A stretch of 49,073 bases of DNA from Oopsacas minuta (GCA_024704765.1 JAKMXF010000050.1:1-49073); one strand, 5' to 3'; counted from the first letter of the stretch, positions 33,289 through 44,992 are shown. A program made the numbers and translations. The notes: a model not told the origin generated them from the sequence alone.

Positions 33289-35041
33289 AATAGTTGAAGT
33301 AGAATTCTTGAAATAATTTAGTTGTTTGCTTTCAATTGTCTCAATGGCTATAATCTAGCTTATATACTACTGAGTGTGTAGACGCAAGAGCTCTCCTGTG
33401 TGAACGATACAACGTAATTGAATCCACTATATTCAACTAGTGACTAATAATAATTGCAATTTAGTCAGTACAACTTCTACTTGAAACCGGAGAATATGTT
33501 AGAGTTCTCTGAACCTAAATCAACAAATTGGACGAAGACAATTATGAAGTGTAATATAGCATTTAGAGCATTACATAACTTAATAAATGAAATTTATGAA
33601 GAATTGTCATATAAATATCGAGCACTTAAGGGCCAAGAAAAATGTTTACAATTAGCACATACGTTTACTATAATTAATTAGATCGATTGTTCGATGAAAA
33701 TGAAAACTAATCTTAGAGATAATTATATTAATTAGAAAACACATTGGAATTGCAAACCTCATTCATTTATATATACATAAGTTACCGTGCAAGTTGAATA
33801 TCAGCAAAAAAAGAACATTTCGTCGCCAAATACTCAATTTGAAAATTTGGAGGAGACAAACATAGTATAAGAAAAATGTATTTATTAAAGACATAGAGAG
33901 AACTTGGTTAGTACATAGCCAGCATAAGACGTACTCTCGAATAATATTAATTACTTTGCTCTGATATTTTTCATATCAGGTCCATTATATATGATGTCAA
34001 ATCTAATTTTCTGCCGAATGAACAGAATGTATTGATTTTAGTTCTGTTAGTACGCAGTATACAAAATTATGAATGGAACTCGGTTAACATTATTGTTATT
34101 ATCCAACGAAAATATTAATTCCAAATTATTCTCATAGAAGTATTCATACTGTGAAGACGGAAAGATGCTAGTACGTAATTTTAGTGATCAAACCAAGTTC
34201 TATAATACCCACACATCAATTAATGATTTAAAATATTTAAATATTAGCAAAATTGACATAATTATACCTGAATACTTCAGAAGTTGATGAATTGAATACG
34301 TAACCTCTTCAATTGACATTGCATAGCAAATGAAGTTCTAAACAAAACCGAGAGATATAGTAAACTAATGTAAATACGTATGTAGTATATTGATATGAAA
34401 TTTACCAATACAGTTAGAACGACCATTACTCAAGTCTTTTCGTCCAAATTAGGGATCTGTCCATGTTTTTTGTATATTCTTTGAGATTTCGTCATTTACT
34501 TTAGATATTGTATCGTGAGAACTGACAATGACATAAAGGAAAATTATTAAGCAGACTCCAGAGGCCCCCTGTATATGTAGGTTTACGATTCCTTGAGGCT
34601 ATATAGAGTCCACTTTTGAGGCTCAGCTGTTTCATAGTGGTGTTGCAGCCTGTTGGGTATTTATGGCTCGGAAAAGAACTAATTGGACAGACAATTTATC
34701 AATAATATTCCCTTTAATGTTTCCTTAGATAATTTTTTATACGTTTATCATCATGTACAAAAAAATATTTTATCTCAAGGCCTCACTATTAATATTGTAG
34801 AACTCTTATTGCAATCTGAAAATGCTCTCTTTAGTTCATGTTTGAACTTTAGTATATTGGCAAGATAATGAGCCGGAATTGAAAAAAAAAACTACTAATT
34901 ACAATCATTACATATAGATTCTATATAAAGAATATACACAGAAAAATAATACTTGAAATAAAACAATTTTAATTATACATATACTCATTTGATTAAAATT
35001 AAAGAAGCAGTCTAATCGACTGGCAATATTGCTTGGGAGTT
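33289..35041. other. Gene-poor intergenic region
   Basis: The promoter side of the patatin gene on the left and the 3' flank of the PDZ gene on the right. A short plus-strand frame from ATG 33496 to TAG 33681 (59 residues, LNEIYEELSYKYRALKGQ-like helical content) could be a divergent small gene but has no support. Otherwise AT-rich; 34560-34660 is locally GC-richer and may be a degraded repeat. Confidence 0.4.
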
Positions 35042-38000
35042 CATTCATCAGGTAGACATTTGGGATAGAAGAGTGGACTTGTGTTAGCTTGAATCTGCTT
35101 GAGGTATAACCCATAAAATAATCTCTCGGTCTCTGCTCGAGCAGTAACGTAATCGTTCAACTGCGAATTGTAAGGGTTTCTAAACAATATTTATTAATAA
35201 ATATAAATAAATTAGGTCAACTCTTATGACAGAAAATATAGAAAAATTTGAAACTAAGTTATACTTGGAATATTATAAAAATACTATTCTCACGTCTTCC
35301 AAGGAGAAACTGTTAATACCAATGATCTCGTCTCCTCGTGTGATGTCACAGCGCTCTGCTGCACCTCCAGACATTATCTCTTTCACGAGGACAGGCAGGT
35401 TTCCAAATGGACTGTCAGCTCCTCCCACTAAGCTAAGTCCAACATACTTCATCTGAGAGAGATCTAATATCACTTTCCTGACAGATCTACAATGAAATAT
35501 TTATGAAATAATTAACTTCACTACTTGCAAAAGATGGCACTGAGAAGGCATTTTGTTAAATGTGTAGGTACTTTTATCAAAGATTACGTAATCTATAAGT
35601 AAGAATATTAGCTTACTGGGAGGAAAAATACTTGTTAGCCAATTGTTCGAAGTGACAACCTGAGTCCACCAGATCTCCTCCACAAGTGATACCCTCAACA
35701 CTGTTGGATAAATTGAGACGATCTTGTGAGTTCAGTGTATGGCTATAATTCTCTGACTGGTTAATGTCGAAGTCAGAATCTCTGTTTGGAGATAATGTGT
35801 CTCCAGAATTAATCAACTTCAAATCTCCATATGAAGAATCTTCTAGATAGAAACAAAGTAAGCAGAGTTTAATCAATTGTTTAATCAGTCTATAACCAAT
35901 TCGAATGACTACGGATAATAGGATTTATTCTGCCCATTTGAGGCTATTGTAACAGTGTTGAAATGTGAATACGTATGACTCAATAGTCGGATAATATATT
36001 TTAAACAGCAGAATAGAAATAGTCGAGTGATTGTAGGTAATTTCTCTGAATCTGAGATACGTAGTGAACAGGTTGGAAGAGATGGCAGAGGCCAAAGCAC
36101 GAGGACTGATAAGTGAGTGATAATTATTACAATATACCACCACTGTGTGAGTACATTCGTACAGTGTCCGTAGAAATAGCAGTGATAAGTAGAGAGTATG
36201 ATTTATTGAGAACTTTTGTAATAGCGGAGGGGGACAAGTAAAATTAGTAAAACAGCTTGGAAAGACATACAAACATACTGTATTGTTAATTAGTGGTTTG
36301 TTGTTATTGTAGAGTAGTAGAGGTACATCCGAAGATGTAGTCAAAAATACAGATACTGAACAAAAGTAACACCAAATAAATCTTGGCACAAAAGGCTATG
36401 CGATATTTATGACAACACGTATATTATTATCTCAATTGTTGTTTGCCTGTTTGTTTGTCCGTTGATATGTAAATCATTGTTGTTTTTATGAATATATAGT
36501 AAACAAATAAGCAAAATGTAAAAATTTACTTAGATACTTGCTCTCAACGGCTACAAAAGGGATTCGATCTTACAAAATAATTCAATAATATATATATCCA
36601 GAGAGCTTCGCGATTAAACCGCTACAGCTACGTGCATTACACCGCACTCCAGTGCTATTATGGAGCAATCAAATCCATAATGTACTGTCTATATAATATC
36701 AGCTGATTAAATACCATTGTTAGATCAATTGATTATATATCAAAGATTAGTACAAGTAGCATCTGCTAATGGGCAACAATTGTTCAGTGAAATATGCGAC
36801 GGATTAAAGACTAAAATAATCGTTCCACTTCGCGAGCGTAACATGGAAGAGAGGTTCACTAATTTATAAATTAGCTCTATTGGGTCATAATCAAGCCAGG
36901 CCAGAAGACCCCTGCCCCACCTGGATAAGGAGCCTATGAGTATCGATCATGATTCGATACACAATCTAATATTCCTAACACATATACATTTGGTTAGGAA
37001 TAAAAGGTATTCCATTTATCCCAAATGAGTATCAAAACAAAAGAAAGGGAGATAACTCCAAGAGGCCAAATGTTTCGAGGTGGAGGTTTGAATCAGAGCG
37101 ATATCTTTCAAAGTATCTGAGAAATGTGATAAATGTCCTCATTCATCCGATTTGAAGGTTTACCATTATGTGTAGACTGATATTCTATTTAGTTTATTCA
37201 TGCACAAGCTACGTAGTGCTTCGTATCCATTTGTAATGCCTACGTGATACTGTGATAAATTGATTGGTTTGAGAAGTGCATATGTTTAAATGCGATTCTG
37301 ACAACTTGATTAAATTAGGGGATTATAACACACTCACAAAGTTATACAGTACATATTACATAATTAATATACTGTAGTAATATGTTGGTTATAATGATAT
37401 GTGTCACTATACGAGTTCCTAAGGACTGATTTCAAGTTTATGAGAAACGTGTAATATCAGCTTATAATGATAAATAAACCTTTTAAGAGTAAAAGATTAG
37501 TTTATTCGTCACTTACCGGTAAAAGAGCTATCAGATAAGATGGATTTAATATCCTCATGATGGGCTAATAAGGGAACAAACTCAGGACTTAAGTTCCTAT
37601 CAGGAAAGTTGTTACTAGAATAGTGTTGAGATGATTCTAAATGCGTAATATTTTCCGTGTAAGTCAAGTCTGTGACGGAGTCAGTTTGATTACTATCATA
37701 ATCACTAGATGTGGGCAAGAAATACAGAGAATGCCTCGGCATCTTACAGATTGTATTCATAAATAGTTTTCGTGTTGGACTATCCGATTCAATTTTGTCT
37801 TTGGAATCATTTAGAGTATCAGCAGAGGAATATTTGTCCGCTTCGGGAATGAGATCGTAAGTTCTGCAGCGGGGTTTCCTAATAGCTAAAATAGGTGATC
37901 GTTATTCAAATACTGACATAAAGGCTTGATTAATAATAATTGTTGAACATATTAACTTACATTTGTTACGTCTTATTATCTTTTTGAGAGAAAACGTGAG

Positions 38001-41000
38001 TGGGAGAGTAGCCTCTGAGCATCTTCTGTTCAGAGATAACTTTGGCCTCATAGGTACATTTTTACTTTCTCCAGATGTAGATTGTTTTTGGTCTCTCTTT
38101 ACACATTCACTTTCTTCATTCCCATTTTGATTCGGTAAAGTTGTCTTAAGGATTGGCGGTAGATTGTCATATTTTTCTATTTGTGTGTCATTACTATCGT
38201 TAGTTTGAGGTACTGATTGAGTTACAGCACTATCAACCCTCTTATCATCGAAGAAATTGTCATTTGGTGTGACTGAGCGACGGAAGTGAGGGATGCTTTC
38301 CATGAGGCGTTTTTTCCTGTCAGCAATGGATAACTCTGGTAATTCTTCATCTTGAATATAAGGGGACCTCCCAAAACTTTGAGTACTGGTACTATTAGTA
38401 AGTATTTGATTTCTAACAAGGTGTAGTTTACAAGGTTTTCGGAGTATTGGCCATCCGTCGCAAAGATACGGATGTGTGGAGCTATTACGAGGAAGCAGTT
38501 GTGAAGTATATCTATTTCTCGAAGCTGATACAGTTTTGGAGCGGATGGGAGTTGATACCTTTTCAAAATCAGAATCAGAACGACTCTGCATTTGGGTCAT
38601 TGATTTCTGTTTGCAGTTTATCAATACATTCTGAGAAGAGTAGGAAACTGATTTGATATTAACATTGTAGTTATTTTTGCTTGAAGTGAATTTGGAACCT
38701 CTGCATAAGTATGGAAAATGAGATAAATAAATATGCAAATGGGTAGTTCCTGACGTCATCAGTTAAGTTGAAAGTTTTGCAATTTTATAGACTGGATTAT
38801 TCAATTAGAACAAACTGGACATCGAAACCATTTATACATTAGACAACTCTATGTGCAGATTTTACCCATTATACAACAGCATCGAATATATACTTGCAAC
38901 CTGATCTACCTTTAGTTGATGAACCAGCGATGTGCAGAGGAATGGATAAGAAATGAAGAAGTAATGCTCACGAACATATTAAAGCAACACATATAATCCT
39001 AAACCTCTTATAATAAACAAATTCAAAGTAGGCTTTTATTACCACTTATAAAGAGTTCAATTATGCGATTATAACACCACAAAAATGTAACAATCTATGA
39101 TTGTGATAATAGTTAAATAATTGAATAAAATATTCAGCTTAAAAGCTGGAATTATGAATGCTAAAATTTTAGAAATCATTCGAAGAGAGACACGGAGAAC
39201 AGAATACTTGTATACTTAAATCAAGCTAATATTGTCATAATAAATATTTTGGTTTTAGGCGATGTATCATGTAGAGTCAACGAAGTTGAGCCACTAGACA
39301 ACCTTCTATAATTATTGATTAGTTTATCAGAAAACTGTCAATTCTTAAAACAGCTGAAGAGAACAAGTCAAATCTTACAACGAACACGAACAACAATTGA
39401 AACCTAATAAACCAAGTAAATTCGTTTTAGTGGTAGCTATTCATGTTAAATAATAAGTAAATGATTAATAGGTTTGTGAGGAAACCACAATTTCAGCCTC
39501 TTCAATGTCTTTCAATGAAAATAGTTCAGTTAATACGGGATGAGTACAAATTTCATCAATCCCGGGTGTTTTTATTAAATACTAATATTGAATACTGTAC
39601 AAGTATAATGTAGGACAGTTTAAGTAACAAATTAACTGGCCATTCAGACCCTACTCCGCGACCTCACCAAAATTTATAGCGACTCAAGCCACAATTTTGT
39701 GAGCTCTTAACTCCCCAAACAATATTCTAGATCCACTCAGTAATCGTAGTATATACTCTATTTCGCTATAAAAATTTTTGATATTTCAATTACTATAAAC
39801 TTGAGCTCCAAGAAACTAAATGAGCTAATATTTATAGGTAGAGCAAAGCCTGATTGGTTCATAAACATACTACAGTAACACAGAGAGTCTAAATTATGTA
39901 ATAGTTGAGTAATTGGCAATGTAAACCTCTGAATTAATCACCTGTATAAAATTCGTGACTTATGTAATGAGGTAATGACGTCAGTGCTAGCTCTCGAGAA
40001 ATATTGTCCTGTTCTTGTCTTTTACCCAAATATTCTGTTGAGCCATTGGATCCTAAGATTGAAAGTAAGTAGTACATAATGTAAATATAAGTAGGTACTC
40101 TAAGCTCCCAAGTATACTGCCCGCCCCTCTTAATTGGAAAATTATTTCACTTGACGTAATTGTTCCAACCAAGTGTATTCGATACACACAAGCAGTGGGC
40201 GAAACGAGCATTGCATTGAGGTTGAGGAGGTAATTGCCTCTTCGCTAATGGGCTTGTCGCTTCACCTCCCTATTCTCATTGTCTCATTTATCGAGGCAAG
40301 ATATATGCTCTTCCGTGCCTCCTTAAAGTCACGCCCCAGGATAGTGATTTCAACAAACAGTTATATTATCCACAGTCGTGAATAAGTAAGTTACCCTCAG
40401 TGGATTATACACAACAATTATGTATATCAAAAAGGAGGATAAATGATCAACTTTCGTTAGTACAATTGGCTGAAAGGAATAATATGAAAAGAATCGCATT
40501 ACTTGTATGTTGGACTTTTATTTGGTGTGATTCTACACCATCAGAGTCCTTGTAGGTATTAATGGATTCTGTTAAAATAGCTGTCTGGTGTGTATCTCTG
40601 TCTAATTTGTCAAGAGACGAGTTTGGCACCGGAAGTTGATTATCTTTAGCACTAGCGCCTCCATCCATGTCCTGGAATAGGGAAAAATAATCCTTAATGT
40701 TAATTGGATAAATTAAGAAAATTTCCAATCAACAGAGTGGCACTTGATAGTGCAGCAAGCAGTCAGTTTCCTACTAAAAATAGCCTGAATACTTCGAAAA
40801 ATTTCTAACACCATTTTGAATACCGTAAACTGGGGCTACTTTGGCCCACTGGGTTTGCTTTAGCCCAAATATGAAAGCTCCAAAGAAACTAGATTGGATT
40901 CAGCATTGTACTTGAAAATGACTTGCCAAATTTTTAACGAGTTTTCAAATATCAGCAGATAATTTCGAATACAAATACAATATCTATTCGATACGTAAGC

Positions 41001-41257
41001 AAATTTCAATATTTGGGCTAAAGCAAACCCAGAGGGCCAAAGTAGCCTCAGTTTACGGTATGGTAAAACATAATTTTCGTCGCCAGATAATTCGTTATAT
41101 TATTATTAGTAACAAATAAATAATTATATCGTAATATACACCATGGAAAAAGATAACGGCTTACTTTGGACAGTACAGGCTTCTTCTTTGAACATTGCTT
41201 AACTCGGCGTTTTTGTAACTTGTAGCTGATTCCGTGCTTACTTCCTCCTACGCCCAT
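35042..41257 (-). CDS. PDZ-domain protein, probably N-myristoylated (about 678 aa, 8 exons)
   Basis: Minus-strand exons 41257-41165, 40671-40503, 40052-39942, 38698-37961, 37885-37517, 35842-35617, 35486-35294 and 35179-35042. All phases match. The start MGVGGSKHG fits the myristoylation rule (Gly2, small residue at 6, Lys7) and a polybasic stretch (KLQKRRVKQCSKKK) follows. An upstream in-frame ATG at 41323 is the alternative. Residues 30-560 are Ser/Thr/Asp-rich and disordered. The C-terminal 110 residues are one PDZ domain: GLSLVGGADSPFG, VLVKEIMSGGAAERC, GDEIIGINSFSLED, AVERLRYCSSRDREIILWVI. PDZ domains scaffold C-terminal peptides at membranes. No other domain recognised. Introns here are 130-1675 bp, much longer than in the left half of the window. 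Confidence 0.75.
36420..36510 (-). repeat. Third copy of the dispersed repeat, reverse orientation
   Basis: The reverse complement reads ATTCATAAAAACAACAATGA, TTACATATCAACGGACAAAC and GGCAAACAACAATTGAG, matching both copies at 19010-19285. Confidence 0.65.
36555..36635 (-). repeat. tRNA-like promoter boxes, possible SINE fragment
   Basis: The minus strand has GTAGCTGTAGCGGTTTAATC (A-box-like) followed about 60 bp later by AGATCGAATCCC (B-box-like). A cloverleaf cannot be folded convincingly: no paired acceptor stem and an AT-only middle. A tRNA-derived SINE remnant fits better than a tRNA gene. Confidence 0.25.
38699..39941. other. PDZ-gene intron with a possible alternative 3' exon
   Basis: AT-rich intron. 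A 38-codon minus-strand stretch, 39581-39465, preceded by CAATATTAG and ending in TAA, reads TPGIDEICTHPVLTELFSLK. It could be an alternative terminal exon, but its phase does not match the preceding PDZ-gene exon. Confidence 0.35.
40821..41060. mobile_element. Palindromic MITE with 50 bp terminal inverted repeats in PDZ-gene intron 1
   Basis: It starts TACCGTAAACTGGGGCTACT and ends with the reverse complement of TACCGTAAACTGAGGCTACT. Across the first 50 bp only two positions differ. Total length is 240 bp including the probable TA target duplication. Ends, TA flanks and lack of ORF indicate a non-autonomous Tc1/mariner-like element. Confidence 0.88.
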
Positions 41258-41495
41258 CTCATAAAAGCAACTAATTAGACCAATGCAATGCATACAAATT
41301 GCATAGTTGGACAGAATATCCATTGCGTCAACTATTGAGTATACTTACAATAAATTCCCTATAAACATTTTGGGAAATGCTTCTTAGTATCCGAAAACGG
41401 ATGTAAAGCATCTTAATAAATATCAAATGGATTCGGGGATATACTCTTGATAAATATTTAGACATAATTGGCCAGAATTTGGGCAAATTTCAGAA

Positions 41496-41732
41496 TACAG
41501 TGGCCTCGAAAATACGAACACCAATGGACGGGCAAAAGGTTATCCCTTGGTATGATAATGATCATATCAAGGGATAATGGGAAACTGAATAAATTTTAGA
41601 GGCTATGCCCCCCAAAATCATGTTGCTATTACGCCTATGAGTAATACCAATAGAATAACCATTGTATGGCCCTGATTTTGTGTAAGTAGTCGTTCGTCTT
41701 ACCCGGAAATTCGTATTAATGAGGTTCCTCTA
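41496..41732. mobile_element. pogo-like MITE with internal hairpin
   Basis: Left end TACAGTGGCCTCGAAAATACGAAC. Right end, reverse complement, TAGAGGAACCTCATTAATACGAA. The interior contains the palindromic pair TTATCCCTTGGTATGAT / ATCATATCAAGGGATAA. The ends relate it to the elements at 44993-45095 and 5331-5435. Confidence 0.65.
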
Positions 41733-42189
41733 CATTCCTAAATAATTGGTGAAAAGAACGATTAAGAAAATTCAGTCATTAAGCAAAACGAACTAATATA
41801 GAATTTTAGAAATTACTTATATGGAAGAGACAATACACAGATTCAAGCCTAGCACAATAAATAGAACAGGTAGACATAAGATAAATGCATATATTTGTAG
41901 TAATCTTGAGAGAGCCTAGGATTACATCCTTGCCGCAACTGAAAAGAAACAGTCTGTTCATCAGATAGGGTGTTGGTAGAAAATGAATAGATATAGGTAA
42001 TTTGAGTTGTAAAGTAACCATATGAATGTACCGATTGTTTACACACAAGGCCCTGTAATGGGGTATTGTTTCGGCCAAACAAGGAATATTTGTAAGAATG
42101 ACGGTAGGCAACGTTTCATTATTAATTCGAAATATTTACAATGACTAGACATATTTAAAGGTAAATAATGGCCCTGTGATTCCTACAAA

Positions 42190-42360
42190 AATTTCAATCC
42201 CGTCTTATTCAAGTGTTGATTTAGGAGCGCCGTACGCTCCTCTAGGCGTATGATCTTGACGAAATCATATATAAGAAGTGAAAATTGAGGATCTATAACA
42301 TAACAGTAATTTAGTTATTTAGGCGTATGAAAATTTGAGAGGAGCCTGCTAAGAATAACC
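42190..42360. repeat. Dispersed repeat with TAGGCGTATG motifs
   Basis: TAGGCGTATG occurs twice, about 80 bp apart (42243 and 42321), next to GGAGCGCCGTACGCTCC, an imperfect palindrome. It is related in reverse orientation to the segment at 12400-12560. Confidence 0.35.
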
Positions 42361-42640
42361 TGAATAATCCCTGGTGCTATTAGATTTTAGATTGTAAAAG
42401 ACGAAACACATTAGTGGTGGAAATAATCAAACAGTTGATAATCTAGATAGATTAATGTACAATAAATGTTACCATTCTTTCAACAAACAGATCCTAATTA
42501 ATTACCATATGGCATTGATAATTGATTATACATAATAAGCGATCTCATAATAAAGCACAAATAAATAATATCCAGAGAGAGAGTAAATCTAGCCTCAATA
42601 TCGAGATTGCCTATTTCGGAGGCATCAGTGGGAGTAGTGG

Positions 42641-43553
42641 TTAGTTAATGAGACATGAAATCAACAGGGTAGACATGGAGATAAGCAAGAAAATTAGGAA
42701 ATTTGCAGAGATAACTACAGCCAGTAATATCCAGTAGAAGAGAGAGAAAGTATGATCAACCAAGGATCTGCATCCCTTTTCACCATAGTAGTCATCACTG
42801 TTAACACTACAACTTGCAGTCTGAGATTCGCAGCATGAGAACGGTCGGAGATCAAAGTCAAGTTGTGCCTCAAGCCAGTTGCTGCCTAGATATAAATGGT
42901 AGGTGTCAATTTAGTGTGCTATTTATATTCGTATAGGATTCGGTCACAGTACTTACCTAAATAATCGTCTCCAGTATAGTATCCACAGCAAGTACCGGTA
43001 CGCTGGAGGGAATTGATAGATCCCGATACGATGGCAAAGGTAGGTTGCCCGTAGTTCTGGAGCAGAGAATCTTGATACATAGCTCCTAAATAAGACTATA
43101 GGGAGGAAATGGATAAAATGTATAGTTATAAGGATAAAATAATGTTAGCTAAAAAGGCAAAAATACTCACTCTTGAAAAGTAGAAAGAATCCCATTGTAA
43201 GGTTAGAGCAATTATCCCTGCTGAATAGAGCAGAGTTAGCGCTAGAGAGTAGAGAAGTAGAACAACTCTGGCCAGAAACTGTGATCTGGGATGTATAAAG
43301 AGACTGAGGATGCCACCCAAAATACCATGCAGAGCAAATACAAACATCATTGAACCACACACTATGAAAGTTATCAAAATAAATTCAGATTGTTCCTGAA
43401 AATAAAAAGGAAACTTTTCCTGAATAATATAGAGCCAAGTTGTGACGCCTATCACTGCCAACCCCATTAGCGCTGCTAAAACATTAACAAGCATGAGACA
43501 AACACCAAGAAATACACGATAAAATCCCTGATTTGCATACTTTTCTCTCCCAT
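42641..43553 (-). CDS. Peripherin-like tetraspanin (about 255 aa, one probable frame break near the start)
   Basis: Minus-strand exons 43553-43171, 43095-42957 and 42885-42641. Four hydrophobic segments are present, including FILITFIVCGSMMFVFALHG, LLYSLALTLLYSAGIIALTL and FYWILLAVVISANFLIFLLI. The large loop has CCG (GTCCGYYTGDD), then PFSCC and later GC, the cysteine layout of tetraspanins with a peripherin/ROM-type PxSCC. The likely start MGEKSMQIRD is out of frame with TM1 unless one T is added to the T4 run (plus 43521-43524). The alternative start is the in-frame Met at 43494 (MLVNVLAALMGL), which needs no correction but loses the cytoplasmic leader. Membrane scaffold role by family; paralogue of the tetraspanin at 19344, with low similarity. 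Confidence 0.8.
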
Positions 43554-44495
43554 CGTAGATTTTCTGAAGGTGATAGATGTTGAGAATATAATAGTGAATA
43601 ATTGGTAAATATTGTTAGTAATTTATAGGAAATGAAACAATCAATCTTAGAGCGATAAGGAGGTGAGAACAATAACAACCTTTGTCTCTAGTCGTGAGAA
43701 ATCAAAGCAAACCATTGTCTCTTGGAAGTAATACATATTTTAGAATAGTAAGGACGAACAATAGATACTATTATCTCAGTCCTTGATCAATCGTTAAATA
43801 ACCAGAGGACTAAATGTTCTAATAAATTACAAAAATTAATTGCACATGTCTTAGAAAGACGGAAATATAATAGTATAAAATTATTACTGATCAAATGGTA
43901 TGGTTATACAACAGATAAATCAAATAGCAAGTTACCACTAAGCCCATCGTACCATCCAAGGTTATATTTAGTACAGAAGATAAAACAAATCAAAGAAGAA
44001 CTAATGAAAGATAATGGGATAATACAACGGGGAAATCAAAAGGTTTATGGATAGGGTGATCAGGTAACAGAGGTATTGAAACAGTAGAAAGCATTCTAAA
44101 GAAATTAAGTAATTAAACACCGCTAAAAATACCTACGTGTAATGAAAAACAAATTGATAGATTTATACGGGAAGGCCACAATTTTGTGCGTCATACTATA
44201 TTGGAAAATATTAGAAAAGTACATTAAAGTATTCGCCTGGTACGATCATGTGAACAAACTTGTAGTAGTAGTAGAAGTATTGTGTAATAGTATTCTATGA
44301 TTGGAATTCACCTTCCTAAAGGTAGAAGAGTACTCTGTCCGCCAATTTAAAATTAAAGGTTGCGACAAATGAAACCTAGAAGATAACAGAACACATTAGA
44401 ATTGAAAAACGAAAGTAATAGAACCCATATAAATACAAGGCAATGGGCTAAAGGGTCAGGAGGTTAATAAAACACTAATGAGCATATAAAGGCCA
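43554..44495. other. Gene-poor spacer with a decayed coding-like stretch
   Basis: Plus-strand 43878-44060 reads KLLLIKWYGYTTDKSNSKL and YHPRLYLVQKIKQIKEELMK before a stop. It looks protein-like but has no start and no recognised family. It may be a pseudogene or mobile-element remnant. Confidence 0.35.
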
Positions 44496-44876
44496 ATGCA
44501 AAAAAAAGGTAGTAGATTAATGGAAAACAAAATGAACAAACATGCACTTTTACCAATCGCGAAAGATGGCTTCACATATGAAAGTATGAGGGAAATGACA
44601 CTGATCGAAATAATCGACGAGATAAAACTTGCAACCAGAGGTCTCCTGGAAGTTAGATCAATTTACAACAGAGCGAGACTTACAAGTGCTGAGCGAGATA
44701 TGATGAAAAAATGTAGAAAAAGGGTAAGGACACGACTAGCAAAAAGGAATATTAGAAATCTGAAGCAAGAACAAGATTTCACTGAAATTAGAAAACTGAT
44801 GAAAGAAAGAGACGACCTAGTAACTGAAAAGAATAGCCTCATACAAGAAGTGACAACACTGAAAAGTACTTATTGA
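44496..44876 (+). CDS. Small bZIP-like protein with degenerate basic region (126 aa)
   Basis: Single-exon frame from ATG to TGA. It resembles the C-terminal half of CNC/Maf bZIP factors: a helical lead-in (MREMTLIEIIDEI), LTSAERDMMKKCRKRVRTRL, AKRNIRNLKQ, then a leucine-containing heptad helix (RKLMKERDDLVTEKNSLIQE). The invariant Asn and Cys/Arg of the DNA-contact motif (N-x-x-A-A-x-x-C-R) are not preserved, so DNA binding is doubtful. A shorter start at Met9 or Met13 is possible. It lies in a repeat-rich area and shares its layout with the gene at 16260. Homology is tentative. Confidence 0.4.
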   Translation: MQKKGSRLMENKMNKHALLPIAKDGFTYESMREMTLIEIIDEIKLATRGLLEVRSIYNRARLTSAERDMMKKCRKRVRTRLAKRNIRNLKQEQDFTEIRKLMKERDDLVTEKNSLIQEVTTLKSTY

Positions 44877-44992
44877 ATTGAATAAGATAAACTAATCACA
44901 GCTGCAAGCACAAAATTACACCATTTCAGAATAATTGATTTAATGTGCTCAATATATTGCTTAAATTACATTGCAAAATGAAAACATACATA

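Larger units (their letters stand above)
35843..37516. other. Long PDZ-gene intron with repeats and an exon-like plus-strand stretch
   Basis: Contains a reverse copy of the (CAAA)-ending dispersed repeat (36420-36510) and a tRNA-like element (about 36555-36635). At 36040-36109 it holds a plus-strand open stretch flanked by TTGTAG and GTGAGT (NLRYVVNRLEEMAEAKARGL). The last may be a nested small gene but no start exon was found. Confidence 0.4.
41258..42640. other. Intergenic region made largely of small repeats
   Basis: Holds a pogo-like MITE (41496-41732) and a CATACGCC-motif repeat (about 42190-42360). No coding exon convincing on either strand. Confidence 0.5.

Noticed and set aside
35925-36389. 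Minus-strand open frame of 154 codons
   Set aside because: Its translation is low-complexity, and it lies inside the PDZ-gene intron without exon-like borders.
36555-36635. tRNA gene on the minus strand
   Set aside because: A- and B-box-like strings are present but no acceptor or anticodon stem can be paired. Listed only as a possible SINE remnant.
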